A stretch of DNA of 64,000 nucleotides from CAYUET01 sp964443875 (GCA_964443875.1 CAYUET010000008.1:42691-106690); one strand, 5' to 3'. Counted from the stretch's first letter, positions 55,314-63,613 are shown. The notes: generated from the letters alone by a model not told the origin. Made by a program: numbers and translations.

Positions 55314-56306
55314 TTATCTCCAATATGCAGGGAAATACGTATTTTCATTTTGTTTTAAGTTTTTACAAAGAACCTCATATTTTTTTTCATTAAAAATTAT
55401 CTTAAGAGATTGCCCCTGGATTTTTCTGCCACCCCAATGCTTTTTGAAAAGGTCAAGATTATCACCGGGTCTGACTCCTCCTCCAAGGTTGAAGTGATTT
55501 ATTTGTTTCTTTTTGAAGTATTCTATGGCTTTCCATATCAGCAAACGGCTGAATCCGCGCCCTTTTTCATTGGCAGCGTTAATAAAGTATTCTGTGCTCA
55601 AATTATTGTATACAAAAACAGAAACCGCACATATTTCATCCTCTTTTTTAATTCCTATCGCAAGAGATCTGTCACTCTGAAGAAGGTTTTCCAGATTGGA
55701 TAAAAGGGAATAATAGATGCCGGAGGCGCTGTGCACACGATCCAGGGTTTCCCGATAGAGATTTTGTGCCACAGGAATTAAATGAGATTTGTTAAATATG
55801 ACCTCATATGATGTGTCATGGATCAATGCATTGAGTTCGTATCTCGAGGATTTGGACATATTTTCTTTAAGAATCTCTGGTTCATGCCTGAGATCAAGCA
55901 CATAAAGAATATGATCATGTTTCAGCCAGCGGTTCCAGGATTCTTCAAGAATTGTTTGGGGATTTTGCATGATATAAGCGGTTATATATTGATTTTGAAC
56001 TCCCCAGTCTAAAAAATGACCGAAAAATTCCTTTGAGTTGACTATTTTCGGACAGCCTGAGAAACCACTAAACCCATAAAAGGTATAAATATCCTTTATA
56101 TCAGGACTCCTAGATCTTACAGCATAAGGAAGCACAACTTTTCCTTCTGAGTTTTCATAGCAGAATAATTTAATGCTGCTCCCAAGGCATTTGGACGAAA
56201 AAAAACAGTATTCGTAAGAATGAAAAGGAGAGTAACTGATTCCTTCCAGAGTCTTTTTCCATTCAGATTTATTGTGAATGTCAATGACAGATATCATAGA
56301 TTTCAT
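55314..56306 (-). CDS. FemAB/BioF2-like GNAT-fold acyltransferase
   Basis: The 330-residue protein has two GNAT-like halves as in FemAB/lipid II-type aminoacyltransferases and their polysaccharide-locus relatives: YSPFHSYEYCFFS at the start, YTFYGFSGFSGCPK near 73, MSKSSRYELNAL and HFNLGGGVRPGDNLDLFKKH near 280. Members in surface glycan loci are thought to acylate amino sugars with amino acids or acyl groups; substrate is unknown. An ATG three codons in is an alternative start. It follows the MiaB-like gene after 5 nt. Confidence 0.8.
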   Translation of the reverse strand: MKSMISVIDIHNKSEWKKTLEGISYSPFHSYEYCFFSSKCLGSSIKLFCYENSEGKVVLPYAVRSRSPDIKDIYTFYGFSGFSGCPKIVNSKEFFGHFLDWGVQNQYITAYIMQNPQTILEESWNRWLKHDHILYVLDLRHEPEILKENMSKSSRYELNALIHDTSYEVIFNKSHLIPVAQNLYRETLDRVHSASGIYYSLLSNLENLLQSDRSLAIGIKKEDEICAVSVFVYNNLSTEYFINAANEKGRGFSRLLIWKAIEYFKKKQINHFNLGGGVRPGDNLDLFKKHWGGRKIQGQSLKIIFNEKKYEVLCKNLKQNENTYFPAYWR

Positions 56307-56311
56307 GGGAT

Positions 56312-57559
56312 TTACGAGAGCATCTTACATCCCAGTTTATCAACAAGAAAACTGGCTCTCTTTTCTATTACATTTTGGGGAATTTTATCGACAAACCTTG
56401 AGGATTCGGTCAGTGGTCTGTCTTCGTAGCGATTGACAGCCACTTCATAAAAATGGGTGTTTTTAATAAAATTCACACTTTCCTGAAAATCCTCCTCTGT
56501 TTCCCCTGGAAACCCCACCAGGACGCTGGTTCTTATTTTTATAACTGGTGCAGTTTGGTTTAATACTTGCAAGCAGGGAAGAAGTTCTTGGGTGGTATAT
56601 TGTCTTTTCATCAATGACAGTACTTTGTCTGATCCTGACTGAAACGGTAAAAATATTTCCTGAATTCTTTCTTTGTTCTTTATCAAAAGTGGAAGAAGAC
56701 GGTCTTTTTGTTTAATCAGCCATACCGGGTTGAAATCAATCAAAATAATCCTGTAGGTTCCTTCCGTTTTGAAGATTTCAGTCAGAAGAGAGGTGATATC
56801 AGTTCCAATGTCATAGCCATAACAGCCAGAATCTTCACTTAAAAGTTGAAAGACCTGGTAACCGTTTTTTACTCCTTTTGTAAATTCAACAATGATTTCA
56901 TCCATGGGTCTGCTTTGTAATTTTTTTGTGGCAAATTTGGTTGCGCAAAAAGTACATTCGCTCAAGCATCCATCAGCGATTTTTATATTGTAATAAGGGG
57001 ATATGATCTGGGCATTCAGTTTGAGATTTTTTTTCAGCAGTCCCAGGTATTTAAAATACACAGCGGAGAACTTAAGAAACAAATTATTCATTGCATAGAT
57101 GTCAAACAATTTCCTAAAAAGGGCCGAACGTCTGTTAAAACTCCGGACAATGAGATAATCTACGATGGAACCGCCTTCTTTGACTGTATCCGGAGCAGGT
57201 ATTCCATTAAAAGGACATGAGGGATGGATAATGGCATCAAGCTGCTCCAGTTCCCCGTTTGGGATGTAGATGAATTGTCCTAATTTTTCAATCACCTTGG
57301 GATTGATTCTCGATAAACAACCTGTGATGATGATCCTGGCATTGGTTTTGTTTTTATCCAGAGCGTATTGAATCGCCCTGATGGAATTTTCTTCGTTTTT
57401 TCTTACAACTCCGCAAGTGGAGATAATCATATAATCAGCCTTTCCAGGGGAATAAACCTCAACAAAGTGGTTCATTAATAAATATTTTTTTATACGGATA
57501 CAGTCCACTCCTCTTCTTATGCAACCTGCGTTAAAAATATAAAAACTGTTCCGTTTCAT
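56312..57559 (-). CDS. MiaB-like radical SAM methylthiotransferase-family protein
   Basis: The 415-residue protein follows the MiaB/RimO plan. The N-terminal UPF0004 domain has three cysteines for one cluster, C13 (FNAGCIRRG), C49 (ISTCGVV) and C81 (ITGCLSR). The radical SAM motif is C198, C202 and C205 (ADGCLSECTFCATKF), and the C-terminal part has LVGFPGETEEDFQESVNF. No C-terminal TRAM domain is evident. Family members insert a methylthio group into tRNA or a ribosomal protein. Its position inside a sugar-modification operon makes a tRNA role doubtful, so the substrate is open. Confidence 0.85.
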   Translation of the reverse strand: MKRNSFYIFNAGCIRRGVDCIRIKKYLLMNHFVEVYSPGKADYMIISTCGVVRKNEENSIRAIQYALDKNKTNARIIITGCLSRINPKVIEKLGQFIYIPNGELEQLDAIIHPSCPFNGIPAPDTVKEGGSIVDYLIVRSFNRRSALFRKLFDIYAMNNLFLKFSAVYFKYLGLLKKNLKLNAQIISPYYNIKIADGCLSECTFCATKFATKKLQSRPMDEIIVEFTKGVKNGYQVFQLLSEDSGCYGYDIGTDITSLLTEIFKTEGTYRIILIDFNPVWLIKQKDRLLPLLIKNKERIQEIFLPFQSGSDKVLSLMKRQYTTQELLPCLQVLNQTAPVIKIRTSVLVGFPGETEEDFQESVNFIKNTHFYEVAVNRYEDRPLTESSRFVDKIPQNVIEKRASFLVDKLGCKMLS

Positions 57560-57569
57560 AAAAAACTAA

Positions 57570-58268
57570 TTATATGAGATTATAACTATTAAGAAGTTGT
57601 TTTGATTTTTCAATATCATTAAACATGATCACATCAATGATCGACAAGTGTTTAACAAATTCTGATTCGAATTGTTTATAGGTATAATCCGAATTTAAAA
57701 AAAATAAGGAAATCCTGTTTTGAGAAAAAACATTTTTATCGTAAAGATCCCTGCCGTTGATGGGATTGATATAAGTGTCGGCATTCTCTTTGATGCATAT
57801 GGACAGGATTCTGTCCTGTCCTTTCAAATTTACATGGCTTTTGTCATCGGAACTCCGGTAAAATTTTGTTGTTAATGAAAAATATCGTGCCGTTTCCTCG
57901 ATTGAAAATATTAGCCAGTCAATGAAGAACTTGCTTTTGACTGATAAGCATTTTGTTATCCATCCAAATCCTTCATTGAAATGAGGCGCTTTTTTATAGG
58001 CTCTTTCAATGGTTTTTATGAATATGGAAACCCACTTTTCAATATGATCTGATACAAGCAGATCTTTGATTAAAATATTCTGGGAAGCATTTTTCAAAGG
58101 AACGGTAAATGACCAGGGTTTTCCATTCAGTAGAATACGGTTTCTGTTAATCCATCCCTTGTTGATATAAGTGACATCATCAAAAATAATAAACTTATCC
58201 ACACTGTTAATGAGTTGAAAATAACCCAGATAAGGCAAAAAATAAGGCTGCATGATGGCCAGTTTCAT
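57570..58268 (-). CDS. WbqC family protein
   Basis: The 232-residue protein shows the WbqC signature: LAIMQPYFLPYLGYFQLINS at the N-terminus, FIIFDDVTYINKGWINRNRI near 27 and later INPINGRDLYDKN. WbqC proteins occur in O-antigen and glycosylation loci next to DegT aminotransferases. They are suspected to take part in modified amino-sugar synthesis, possibly with acyl groups. Here it sits between the DegT gene (13 nt) and the MiaB-like gene (10 nt), as expected for the family. Confidence 0.92.
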   Translation of the reverse strand: MKLAIMQPYFLPYLGYFQLINSVDKFIIFDDVTYINKGWINRNRILLNGKPWSFTVPLKNASQNILIKDLLVSDHIEKWVSIFIKTIERAYKKAPHFNEGFGWITKCLSVKSKFFIDWLIFSIEETARYFSLTTKFYRSSDDKSHVNLKGQDRILSICIKENADTYINPINGRDLYDKNVFSQNRISLFFLNSDYTYKQFESEFVKHLSIIDVIMFNDIEKSKQLLNSYNLI

Positions 58269-58281
58269 TTATCAGTCACTC

Positions 58282-59424
58282 TTATGCGAATTGTCTTATC
58301 ACTGCTGAAATCTTTTTAACCTGCTCATCCTTAAGATTTGGATAAATCGGGAGACATAGTATTTTCTGGGTTATTTCTTCTGCGACAGGAAGGTTCCCAG
58401 GTTTTGCCGATTCAAGTCCCTTGTAGGTCGGGAACTGGCTGATCAATGGATAAAAATATCTTCGTGTATAAATATTAAATTTTTTGAATTCCTCATAAAC
58501 CTGATCCCTTGATTTACCAAATTCATCCTGGTTTATCAAAACCGGGAAATAGCAGTAATTGTGAGTAACTCCATCTCTGTCTCCAAGAAAATGTATGCCC
58601 CTGATTCCTTTCAACTCTCTGCGGTAAATTTCCGTAATGGTTTTTCTTCTCATAATGGACTGATCTATGTATTTTAACTGAAGCAAACCAAGGGCGGCCT
58701 GAAATTCATGCATTTTTGCGTTTATACCCGGGCCTACAACTGTTGTCTCTCCGGCAAAACCGAAATTCTTTAAGAAATCTATCCTTTTCTTGGTTGCCTC
58801 ATCCTGACAGACAATCGCACCGCCTTCAAAGGTCGTAAAAATCTTTGTTGCATGAAAACTTAATATGGATAAATCACCGAAATTCAGGACGGAATTATAA
58901 TTTACTTTAACCCCGAATGCATGGGCTGCATCATATATCACTTTAAGACCATAGGTATCAGCAATTGTTTTAATTCTTTCAACATTACAGGGATACCCGT
59001 AAATATGAACAGGCATAATGGCGGTTGTATTGGGTGTAATGGCTGCCTCTATTTTTTCCGGGTCAAGAGTGAAAGTGTCTGGCTCAATGTCAACAAAAAC
59101 TGGTTTGATATTGTTCCACCACAGGGAATGGGTGGTTGCCACAAAACTGAAAGGCGTGGTTATCACTTCTCCGGTTATACGCAAAGCCTGAAGCGCTGTA
59201 ATCAATGCAAGAGTACCGTTGGTAAAAAGAGACAGATGCTTGACACCAAGATATGCAGCCAGTTCCTTTTCAAAGGCCTTATGATAATCCCCTGCATTTG
59301 TCAGCCACTTCTTTTTCCAGATATTTTCAAGATATGGAATAAACTCTTCAAGAGGAGGTAAAAATGGCTGAGTTACCTTTATTTCTTCCTTTGGATCTGT
59401 ATTAATGTCATTATTCATTTTCAT
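58282..59424 (-). CDS. DegT/DnrJ/EryC1 sugar aminotransferase
   Basis: PLP-dependent enzyme of about 380 residues that aminates keto-sugar nucleotides. The sequence has KKWLTNAGDYHKAFEKELAA, LFTNGTLALITAL, TTPFSFVATTHSLWW, VIYDAAHAFGVK and the PLP lysine in LSFHATKIFTTFEGGAI near residue 190, all standard for the family. The start at 59424 is set by AAGAGAA just upstream; a second ATG two codons on is equally possible. Extending further upstream would overlap the preceding gene. Neighbouring WbqC, GNAT and FemAB genes point to an N-acylated amino sugar. Confidence 0.93.
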   Translation of the reverse strand: MKMNNDINTDPKEEIKVTQPFLPPLEEFIPYLENIWKKKWLTNAGDYHKAFEKELAAYLGVKHLSLFTNGTLALITALQALRITGEVITTPFSFVATTHSLWWNNIKPVFVDIEPDTFTLDPEKIEAAITPNTTAIMPVHIYGYPCNVERIKTIADTYGLKVIYDAAHAFGVKVNYNSVLNFGDLSILSFHATKIFTTFEGGAIVCQDEATKKRIDFLKNFGFAGETTVVGPGINAKMHEFQAALGLLQLKYIDQSIMRRKTITEIYRRELKGIRGIHFLGDRDGVTHNYCYFPVLINQDEFGKSRDQVYEEFKKFNIYTRRYFYPLISQFPTYKGLESAKPGNLPVAEEITQKILCLPIYPNLKDEQVKKISAVIRQFA

Positions 59425-59440
59425 TTTCTCTTTTGAATTC

Positions 59441-60286
59441 CTACATCCGTATTTTATATAAATTACCGCTACCATTTTCAAGGTACCTGGATCTTGTCAC
59501 ATATACAAATTCTCCATCACTTACTCCATTCAATAAATATCTTTCAGGAGATTTCCATTTTAAGAGCAAACCTTTTTCTGAAAACTTATAAAGGGTGCTT
59601 TCTAAATGATCGAATACAATCCAGTAATTTTTATGATGTATAATATCAGATACATATTTAAAAGTTTGATCAGCAAATGGGAACTGAGTTTCCTTTACCC
59701 ACACCGACTCACCATTCAGCGAATATATCTCCCCGTTCACCAATGGAAGAAGAAGTTTGTTATCTACTTCCTTTAAAACATACAATAAGTCAGCAGACAC
59801 ATCCGGCAGCGGAAGTATTGTTTCCAGTTTCAGATCATTGTTTAACAGTCCAAGAAATTTTTTAGCTTTATTAATCAAACCAATCTTTCCATCCCATTTA
59901 AAAATTCTTGAATCTTTATCCAGAGGCAGGTCCGGACATTCACTTGTTGTTATTGTTTTTGAAAGAACCCATTTTTTTGTAAAAGAAAGGATCCTGCCAT
60001 TTTCACCCTCCAGAACAATAAAATGCTCATTTATATAAAGTAGCTGAATTGGTTTGATCAGCCCCTCTTTTTCACAACAAGATTTGATGTATTTAAAGTT
60101 TTTATCATAACATATAATCTGATTATAAAATGTTGAAGGCATATAAATCAGACCCTCATGATCCAGCTCTATGGATGCGGAAAAATTCAAACGCTTGTCC
60201 TCAATCTCCTGCACAATTTCAAAACAGTAATCAGATTTCAGCTCCCTGATTTTTTTCAGGATGATTTCTTTTTCATTTGCATTCAA
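59441..60286 (-). CDS. Uncharacterised beta-propeller-like protein
   Basis: The 281-residue protein appears to be built from repeated strands with a blade rhythm: GLIYMPSTFYNQIICYDKNF, HFIVLEGENGRILSFTK, IFKWDGKIGLINKAKKF, LLLPLVNGEIYSLNG, YWIVFDHLESTLYKF and EFVYVTRSRYLENGSGNLYK. There is no signal peptide or membrane segment. I do not recognise a specific family (NHL/WD-like folds are candidates). It is the first gene of the island on the minus strand, lying just downstream of the structured repeat, with 16 nt to the DegT gene. Confidence 0.6.
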   Translation of the reverse strand: MNANEKEIILKKIRELKSDYCFEIVQEIEDKRLNFSASIELDHEGLIYMPSTFYNQIICYDKNFKYIKSCCEKEGLIKPIQLLYINEHFIVLEGENGRILSFTKKWVLSKTITTSECPDLPLDKDSRIFKWDGKIGLINKAKKFLGLLNNDLKLETILPLPDVSADLLYVLKEVDNKLLLPLVNGEIYSLNGESVWVKETQFPFADQTFKYVSDIIHHKNYWIVFDHLESTLYKFSEKGLLLKWKSPERYLLNGVSDGEFVYVTRSRYLENGSGNLYKIRM

Positions 60287-60307
60287 TTTTCAGACTCCCT
60301 CTTTCCC

Positions 60308-60414
60308 TACAGCTCCGCCCTCTCAGTCACACCGTGGGAGGTGAGGAGGGCTTGATAAACTGTTGCCGCAGATGATGCGGGTTAAAGGGTTAAAATATCT
60401 TCTGCTGAATTCCC
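60308..60414. repeat. Structured direct repeat, copy 1
   Basis: About 107 bp, nearly identical to 61972-62079. On the minus strand it contains a short gene-end sequence, then the hairpin CCGCA-TCATC-TGCGG. A longer hairpin follows, GCCCT/AGGGC with an inner CTCA/TGAG and CAC/GTG. It lies 22 nt upstream of the first gene of the glycan island. Differences between copies fall in loops, linkers or coding end, not in stems. Confidence 0.85.
60382..60414 (-). pseudogene. Remnant of an AAA/DUF4143 ATPase gene 3' end
   Basis: The minus strand here encodes S-A-E-D-I-L-T-L-stop, matching S-A-E-N-I-L-T-L-stop at the end of the intact ATPase gene at 62047. Upstream codons no longer match and soon meet a stop. 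Only the last about eight codons survive, so this is either a deletion remnant or a repeat boundary that always sits at such gene ends. Confidence 0.35.
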
Positions 60415-60477
60415 CGGAATCAGTGCATGTATTTACAGGCGCTGACTTATTATTTTTCAGTGGACAGCCAGGACTCT

Positions 60478-61821
60478 TCATACGATTTCCCAATGCCCGC
60501 CCTTTTCCGTGCCTACTCTTCGGATTGATTTATCTTCTTTCAAAGATTCCATTTCTCTCAGAATGGTTCTTTTAGTGACCTTTAATGCACGCGCCATTTC
60601 AGTGGTAGAAATTTTTTTATTTTTCTTTATCAAGGAGATTATCAATGATTTTCGATCGGTGACATTATCGGTGACATTATCGGTGACATTATCGGTGACA
60701 TTATCCTGTTGCATAAATACAGTGACTCTAAAACCGTTTTGAAAGTTCTCAAACACCGGGGGATTCAAGCCGCTAACCTTAAATGCGTTTATTATCCGTT
60801 TGATTCCCGAACCGTATTGTTCAATGATTCCGGCTTCTTTAAAAAGGGAGGCAATTTTTTTATTCCTTGTTTGAGAGACATATTTCCCGCGGATTAATTG
60901 ATCAATTGTAAGTCCATCCGGAAGCCTGCCGGGATTAAAGAATTCGATTCTGTCATTGAAAATTTTTATAACGGAATCAGCAGAGTCCTGATAGTTGCGG
61001 TGCACTATCATATTCACTACTATTTCTCTCAGGGCATTCAAAGGATATTCCCACCTTTCTTCATGCTGGGCCTTTCCTGTAATGATCACTGCCTTGTTGA
61101 TGTGTTTTTTAACGAAACTCAAAACTGCTTCCACCTGCCCGAACAAATCGCATCGAAGGGTGATGTTATCTTTGATGGTTATTTCATCAGAAAACCTGCC
61201 CGACTGTATTGCTGCGGAAAAAACATCATCCTTTGAAAATAAAAGATGACAGGCATTGGAGATCCGGTCGCCTTTTATCAGTTCAAACTTATGTAATATG
61301 GTCAATGGATCATCGGTAATGGCTGTTTCTCTGATTTGATTGACGATTTCTATGAACCTGTTAACCTTTTCAAGTGAGACGCTTTCCAGCATGTAATTAC
61401 TGATATGGCTGTCCCAGCTTGTATTGAAAGTCTTGAGATACATGTTCGCTATTTCCTGCATATCCAGCAGGTGATTCGAATTCCTGATGCGCTTGTAATA
61501 ACGCCCCCTGAAGGCAACCGGTTTGATAGGATATTCCGGAATCCCAAAAGATATTATCTGTTTTTTGCCAAGGGTAAAAATTTCATATTCAGGGATCAGG
61601 TTCGGATAGGTTTTATGTTTGACTTCATTAATCCAGTTCTGAATGGATTCTTCGCTTACAGTGACCCCTTTGACTTCTTTTTGGTCTGAAATTCCGATAA
61701 TGACGTTGCCGCCTTTTGTATTTGCAAAAGCCGTCAGAGTTTCTATGACTTCATCATTAAAACTGCTTTTAAATTCCACAGTTTCGTTCTCGCCCGTTTT
61801 TATAATCGCTGGTATTTTCAT
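60478..61821 (-). CDS. AlbA_2 (Schlafen-like) DNA-binding protein with ATPase-like domain and C-terminal HTH
   Basis: The 447-residue protein has an N-terminal AlbA_2 domain (ENETVEFKSSFNDEVIETL, FANTKGGNVIIGISD). A GHKL-type C-terminal ATPase-like region follows (ALREIVVNMIVHRNYQDSAD, then YGSGIKRIINAF), with an Asn/Asp linker of four NVTD repeats and a winged helix (TEMARALKVTKRTILREMES) at the end. These proteins are common transcription-regulator-like accessory genes of unknown role, some linked to phage defence islands. A small coding frame lies just before it. It is flanked by the two repeat copies. Confidence 0.85.
   Translation of the reverse strand: MKIPAIIKTGENETVEFKSSFNDEVIETLTAFANTKGGNVIIGISDQKEVKGVTVSEESIQNWINEVKHKTYPNLIPEYEIFTLGKKQIISFGIPEYPIKPVAFRGRYYKRIRNSNHLLDMQEIANMYLKTFNTSWDSHISNYMLESVSLEKVNRFIEIVNQIRETAITDDPLTILHKFELIKGDRISNACHLLFSKDDVFSAAIQSGRFSDEITIKDNITLRCDLFGQVEAVLSFVKKHINKAVIITGKAQHEERWEYPLNALREIVVNMIVHRNYQDSADSVIKIFNDRIEFFNPGRLPDGLTIDQLIRGKYVSQTRNKKIASLFKEAGIIEQYGSGIKRIINAFKVSGLNPPVFENFQNGFRVTVFMQQDNVTDNVTDNVTDNVTDRKSLIISLIKKNKKISTTEMARALKVTKRTILREMESLKEDKSIRRVGTEKGGHWEIV
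60657..60704. repeat. Four tandem 12-bp repeats within the AlbA_2 gene
   Basis: CGGTGACATTAT is repeated four times without interruption, giving a four-residue N-V-T-D repeat in the protein linker before the C-terminal HTH. As 12 bp is a multiple of three, gain or loss of units changes linker length without a frameshift. Confidence 0.95.
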
Positions 61822-61825
61822 TTAG

Positions 61826-61957
61826 TTATGACCTGAATATAAACTGATCCGCATGGTTTTCATTATATTCAATATATTGTGAAGCAGAGTTTGCTTTATG
61901 CGCCATTTTTTCGGATTGAAACTCTTTAATTTTTTCTACTATTTTCTTGCCATTCAT
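61826..61957 (-). CDS. Small protein of 43 residues, unrecognised
   Basis: ATG at 61957 is preceded by AGGA about 9 nt upstream and reads 43 codons to a TAA, 4 nt before the AlbA_2 gene start. The product is charged and helical (MNGKKIVEKIKEFQSEK at the start, then ASQYIEYNENHADQF). It may be a partner or leader peptide of the AlbA_2 gene, or the remnant of a larger gene. It begins only 14 nt from repeat copy 2. Confidence 0.45.
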   Translation of the reverse strand: MNGKKIVEKIKEFQSEKMAHKANSASQYIEYNENHADQFIFRS

Positions 61958-61971
61958 TGGCTTTATCCTGA

Positions 61972-62079
61972 TACAGCTCCGCCCTCTCAGTCACACCGTG
62001 GAAGGTGAGGAGGGCTTGATTACACTGCTGCCGCAGGTGATGCGGGTTAAAGGGTTAAAATATTTTCTGCTGAAATTCC
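61972..62079. repeat. Structured direct repeat, copy 2
   Basis: About 108 bp, the partner of 60308-60414. It spans the last eleven codons of the ATPase gene, its stop, then the hairpin CCGCA-TCACC-TGCGG and the longer GCCCT/AGGGC hairpin. It separates the ATPase from the small gene and the AlbA_2 gene. The hairpins may terminate or process the transcript. Confidence 0.85.
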
Positions 62080-63252
62080 GCAAACAGAGGCGACTCTTTT
62101 TAGGGGGATTTCAGGGTAAAATTTCTGAAATGTTTTATATTTACTAATGCTGAAAGACTGGGCATTAAAACGCGTGTCCACAGCATCAGTTTCATTGATA
62201 ATAAAATCCACTTCCTGTTTATTCTGATTACGCCAGAAGTTAAGGCTTTTCACATTTTCCCGCTGATGCAGAAGAAGAAAGCAGAGGTTTTCAAAATAAC
62301 CATCACGATCCAGCCTATCTTCAATATTACTGAAATTATTCAGAAGCACATTGCGGATTCCCATGTCGCAGAAATAGCATTTAGGCATGCGCCCCAGCTC
62401 CTTGGGTTTTTGAGTGGTAAAAGGCAGTGTCAGGGACACAACACCCATATTACTTAAAAGCCGAAGATAAGCCTCCACCGTAGGCGAGGTGATACCGGCA
62501 AGCCCGGAAAGTTCAGACATGTTCAAGGGCTCCCCTGTTTTTTCAGCCAGAAATTTCATGAGATTATAAAAAGGGGAAATATTTTTAACCCCGGCCCGCC
62601 TTAAATCCAGATCCACAAAAAGATGAACCAGCTCTTCAAGACGCTTCTGCTTTGCCGCATAATCATCTTCAGCCACAACGCAGGGGTATCCGCCAAATTT
62701 TGCGTATTCCCAGAATAAAGTCTCAAGATCAGATCTTTCAGAACCGGAGATTTTACCCCTGATTTCCGAAGGCCATCTTTGAGGAACCTTGCTGCATAAT
62801 TTTTCTTCCCTGGTTTTCACAAATTCAAAAAATGATAATGACTCAAGCTTTAAGGATTTGATTGAATCAACTTTTGAGATTAGGGATTCTATAATTCCTT
62901 CATCTGCAGAGGCAGCGACAAAACCAATCTTTTCGCCGTATTTTTCCTTTATCGTTTTAATGAACTTTGCAGGATCATTCAGGTTCTGCATTTCATCCAG
63001 CAAAACAAGGTGTTTTTTGCCATTTACCGCAGGAATAAGCTTAAAAAGATTCAAAGGGGATTCATTGCAGGATTGAAGGGTATTTTGATTTTCAAGATTC
63101 ACATAAAAAGAAGAAATTTTCCTGCCTGAATTTTCACACAAACTTTTCAAAAGCGTAGTCTTGCCTATGCCTCTGGGCCCGGTGAGCATAATCACGTCTT
63201 TACCGTTGATCATTTGCATTACCTGCTTTTCTAAAGTTCGCGTTATCCGCAT
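62047..63252 (-). CDS. AAA ATPase with DUF4143 domain
   Basis: The 401-residue protein has a Walker A motif TGPRGIGKTTLLKSL near residue 24-36 and Walker B HLVLLDEMQNL near 82. A helical/winged region (MSELSGLAGITSPTVEAYLR) follows, then a C-terminal DUF4143 part with GYFENLCFLLLH and FWRNQNKQEVDFIIN, the latter resembling a PD-(D/E)xK-like site. The family is abundant and functionally uncharacterised; ties to toxin-antitoxin or defence functions have been suggested. A 12-bp palindrome lies upstream. Its 3' end lies in repeat copy 2. Confidence 0.9.
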   Translation of the reverse strand: MRITRTLEKQVMQMINGKDVIMLTGPRGIGKTTLLKSLCENSGRKISSFYVNLENQNTLQSCNESPLNLFKLIPAVNGKKHLVLLDEMQNLNDPAKFIKTIKEKYGEKIGFVAASADEGIIESLISKVDSIKSLKLESLSFFEFVKTREEKLCSKVPQRWPSEIRGKISGSERSDLETLFWEYAKFGGYPCVVAEDDYAAKQKRLEELVHLFVDLDLRRAGVKNISPFYNLMKFLAEKTGEPLNMSELSGLAGITSPTVEAYLRLLSNMGVVSLTLPFTTQKPKELGRMPKCYFCDMGIRNVLLNNFSNIEDRLDRDGYFENLCFLLLHQRENVKSLNFWRNQNKQEVDFIINETDAVDTRFNAQSFSISKYKTFQKFYPEIPLKRVASVCGISAENILTL

Positions 63253-63278
63253 TTTAAATTTATCCGATTTATTTTAAA

Positions 63279-63290
63279 TTGTAATTACAA
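63279..63290. promoter_or_regulatory. Palindrome upstream of the ATPase gene
   Basis: TTGTAATTACAA is a perfect 12-bp dyad 26 bp before the ATG at 63252. It could be an operator, but AT-rich palindromes arise readily by chance. Confidence 0.25.
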
Positions 63291-63575
63291 AAATCACACC
63301 TAATTATGTTGTGTTTTTGAAAAATTTTCCTGATAACTCTATCGGTATGAAGGCAAAAATTGCTTAATGATTTTTTCATTCCTTCATCCGTTTTCAATAT
63401 AATACTCACCAAATAAATCAGATACATCTTTATTTCCCTATTTTAAAAACACAACACCACAACTAGACTCTTTTAAATATACATATTGTGTGCCAGTTGA
63501 ATGCGGCAATTAATGATCTGGAAATGAATGGCTGATTTATAAACGAAAAATTTAAAAATTAATGAAGATCTATTT

Positions 63576-63613
63576 GACGAGATTGCTTCGTCGCGGAACT
63601 CCTCGCATTGACA
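63576..63613. repeat. Palindromic dispersed-repeat-like element
   Basis: On the minus strand this reads TGTCAATGCGAGGAG, then TTCCGCGACGAAGC, then AATCTCGTC. This resembles short palindromic intergenic repeats (GTCATTGCGAGGA type) that I recall from several bacterial lineages. No second copy is seen in this window. Confidence 0.5.

Noticed and set aside
60290..60480. JUMPstart/ops element upstream of the glycan island
   Set aside because: No GGCGGTAG-type sequence was found on the minus strand upstream of the first gene.
60363..60575. Open frame on the plus strand across the repeat (70 codons), with a related frame at 61947-62147
   Set aside because: The similarity of the two frames follows from the DNA repeat itself; the frames run antisense into the 3' ends of genes and have no ribosome sites.
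60657..60704. CRISPR-like array
   Set aside because: The 12-bp units are contiguous with no spacers and encode protein sequence; no cas genes are in the window.
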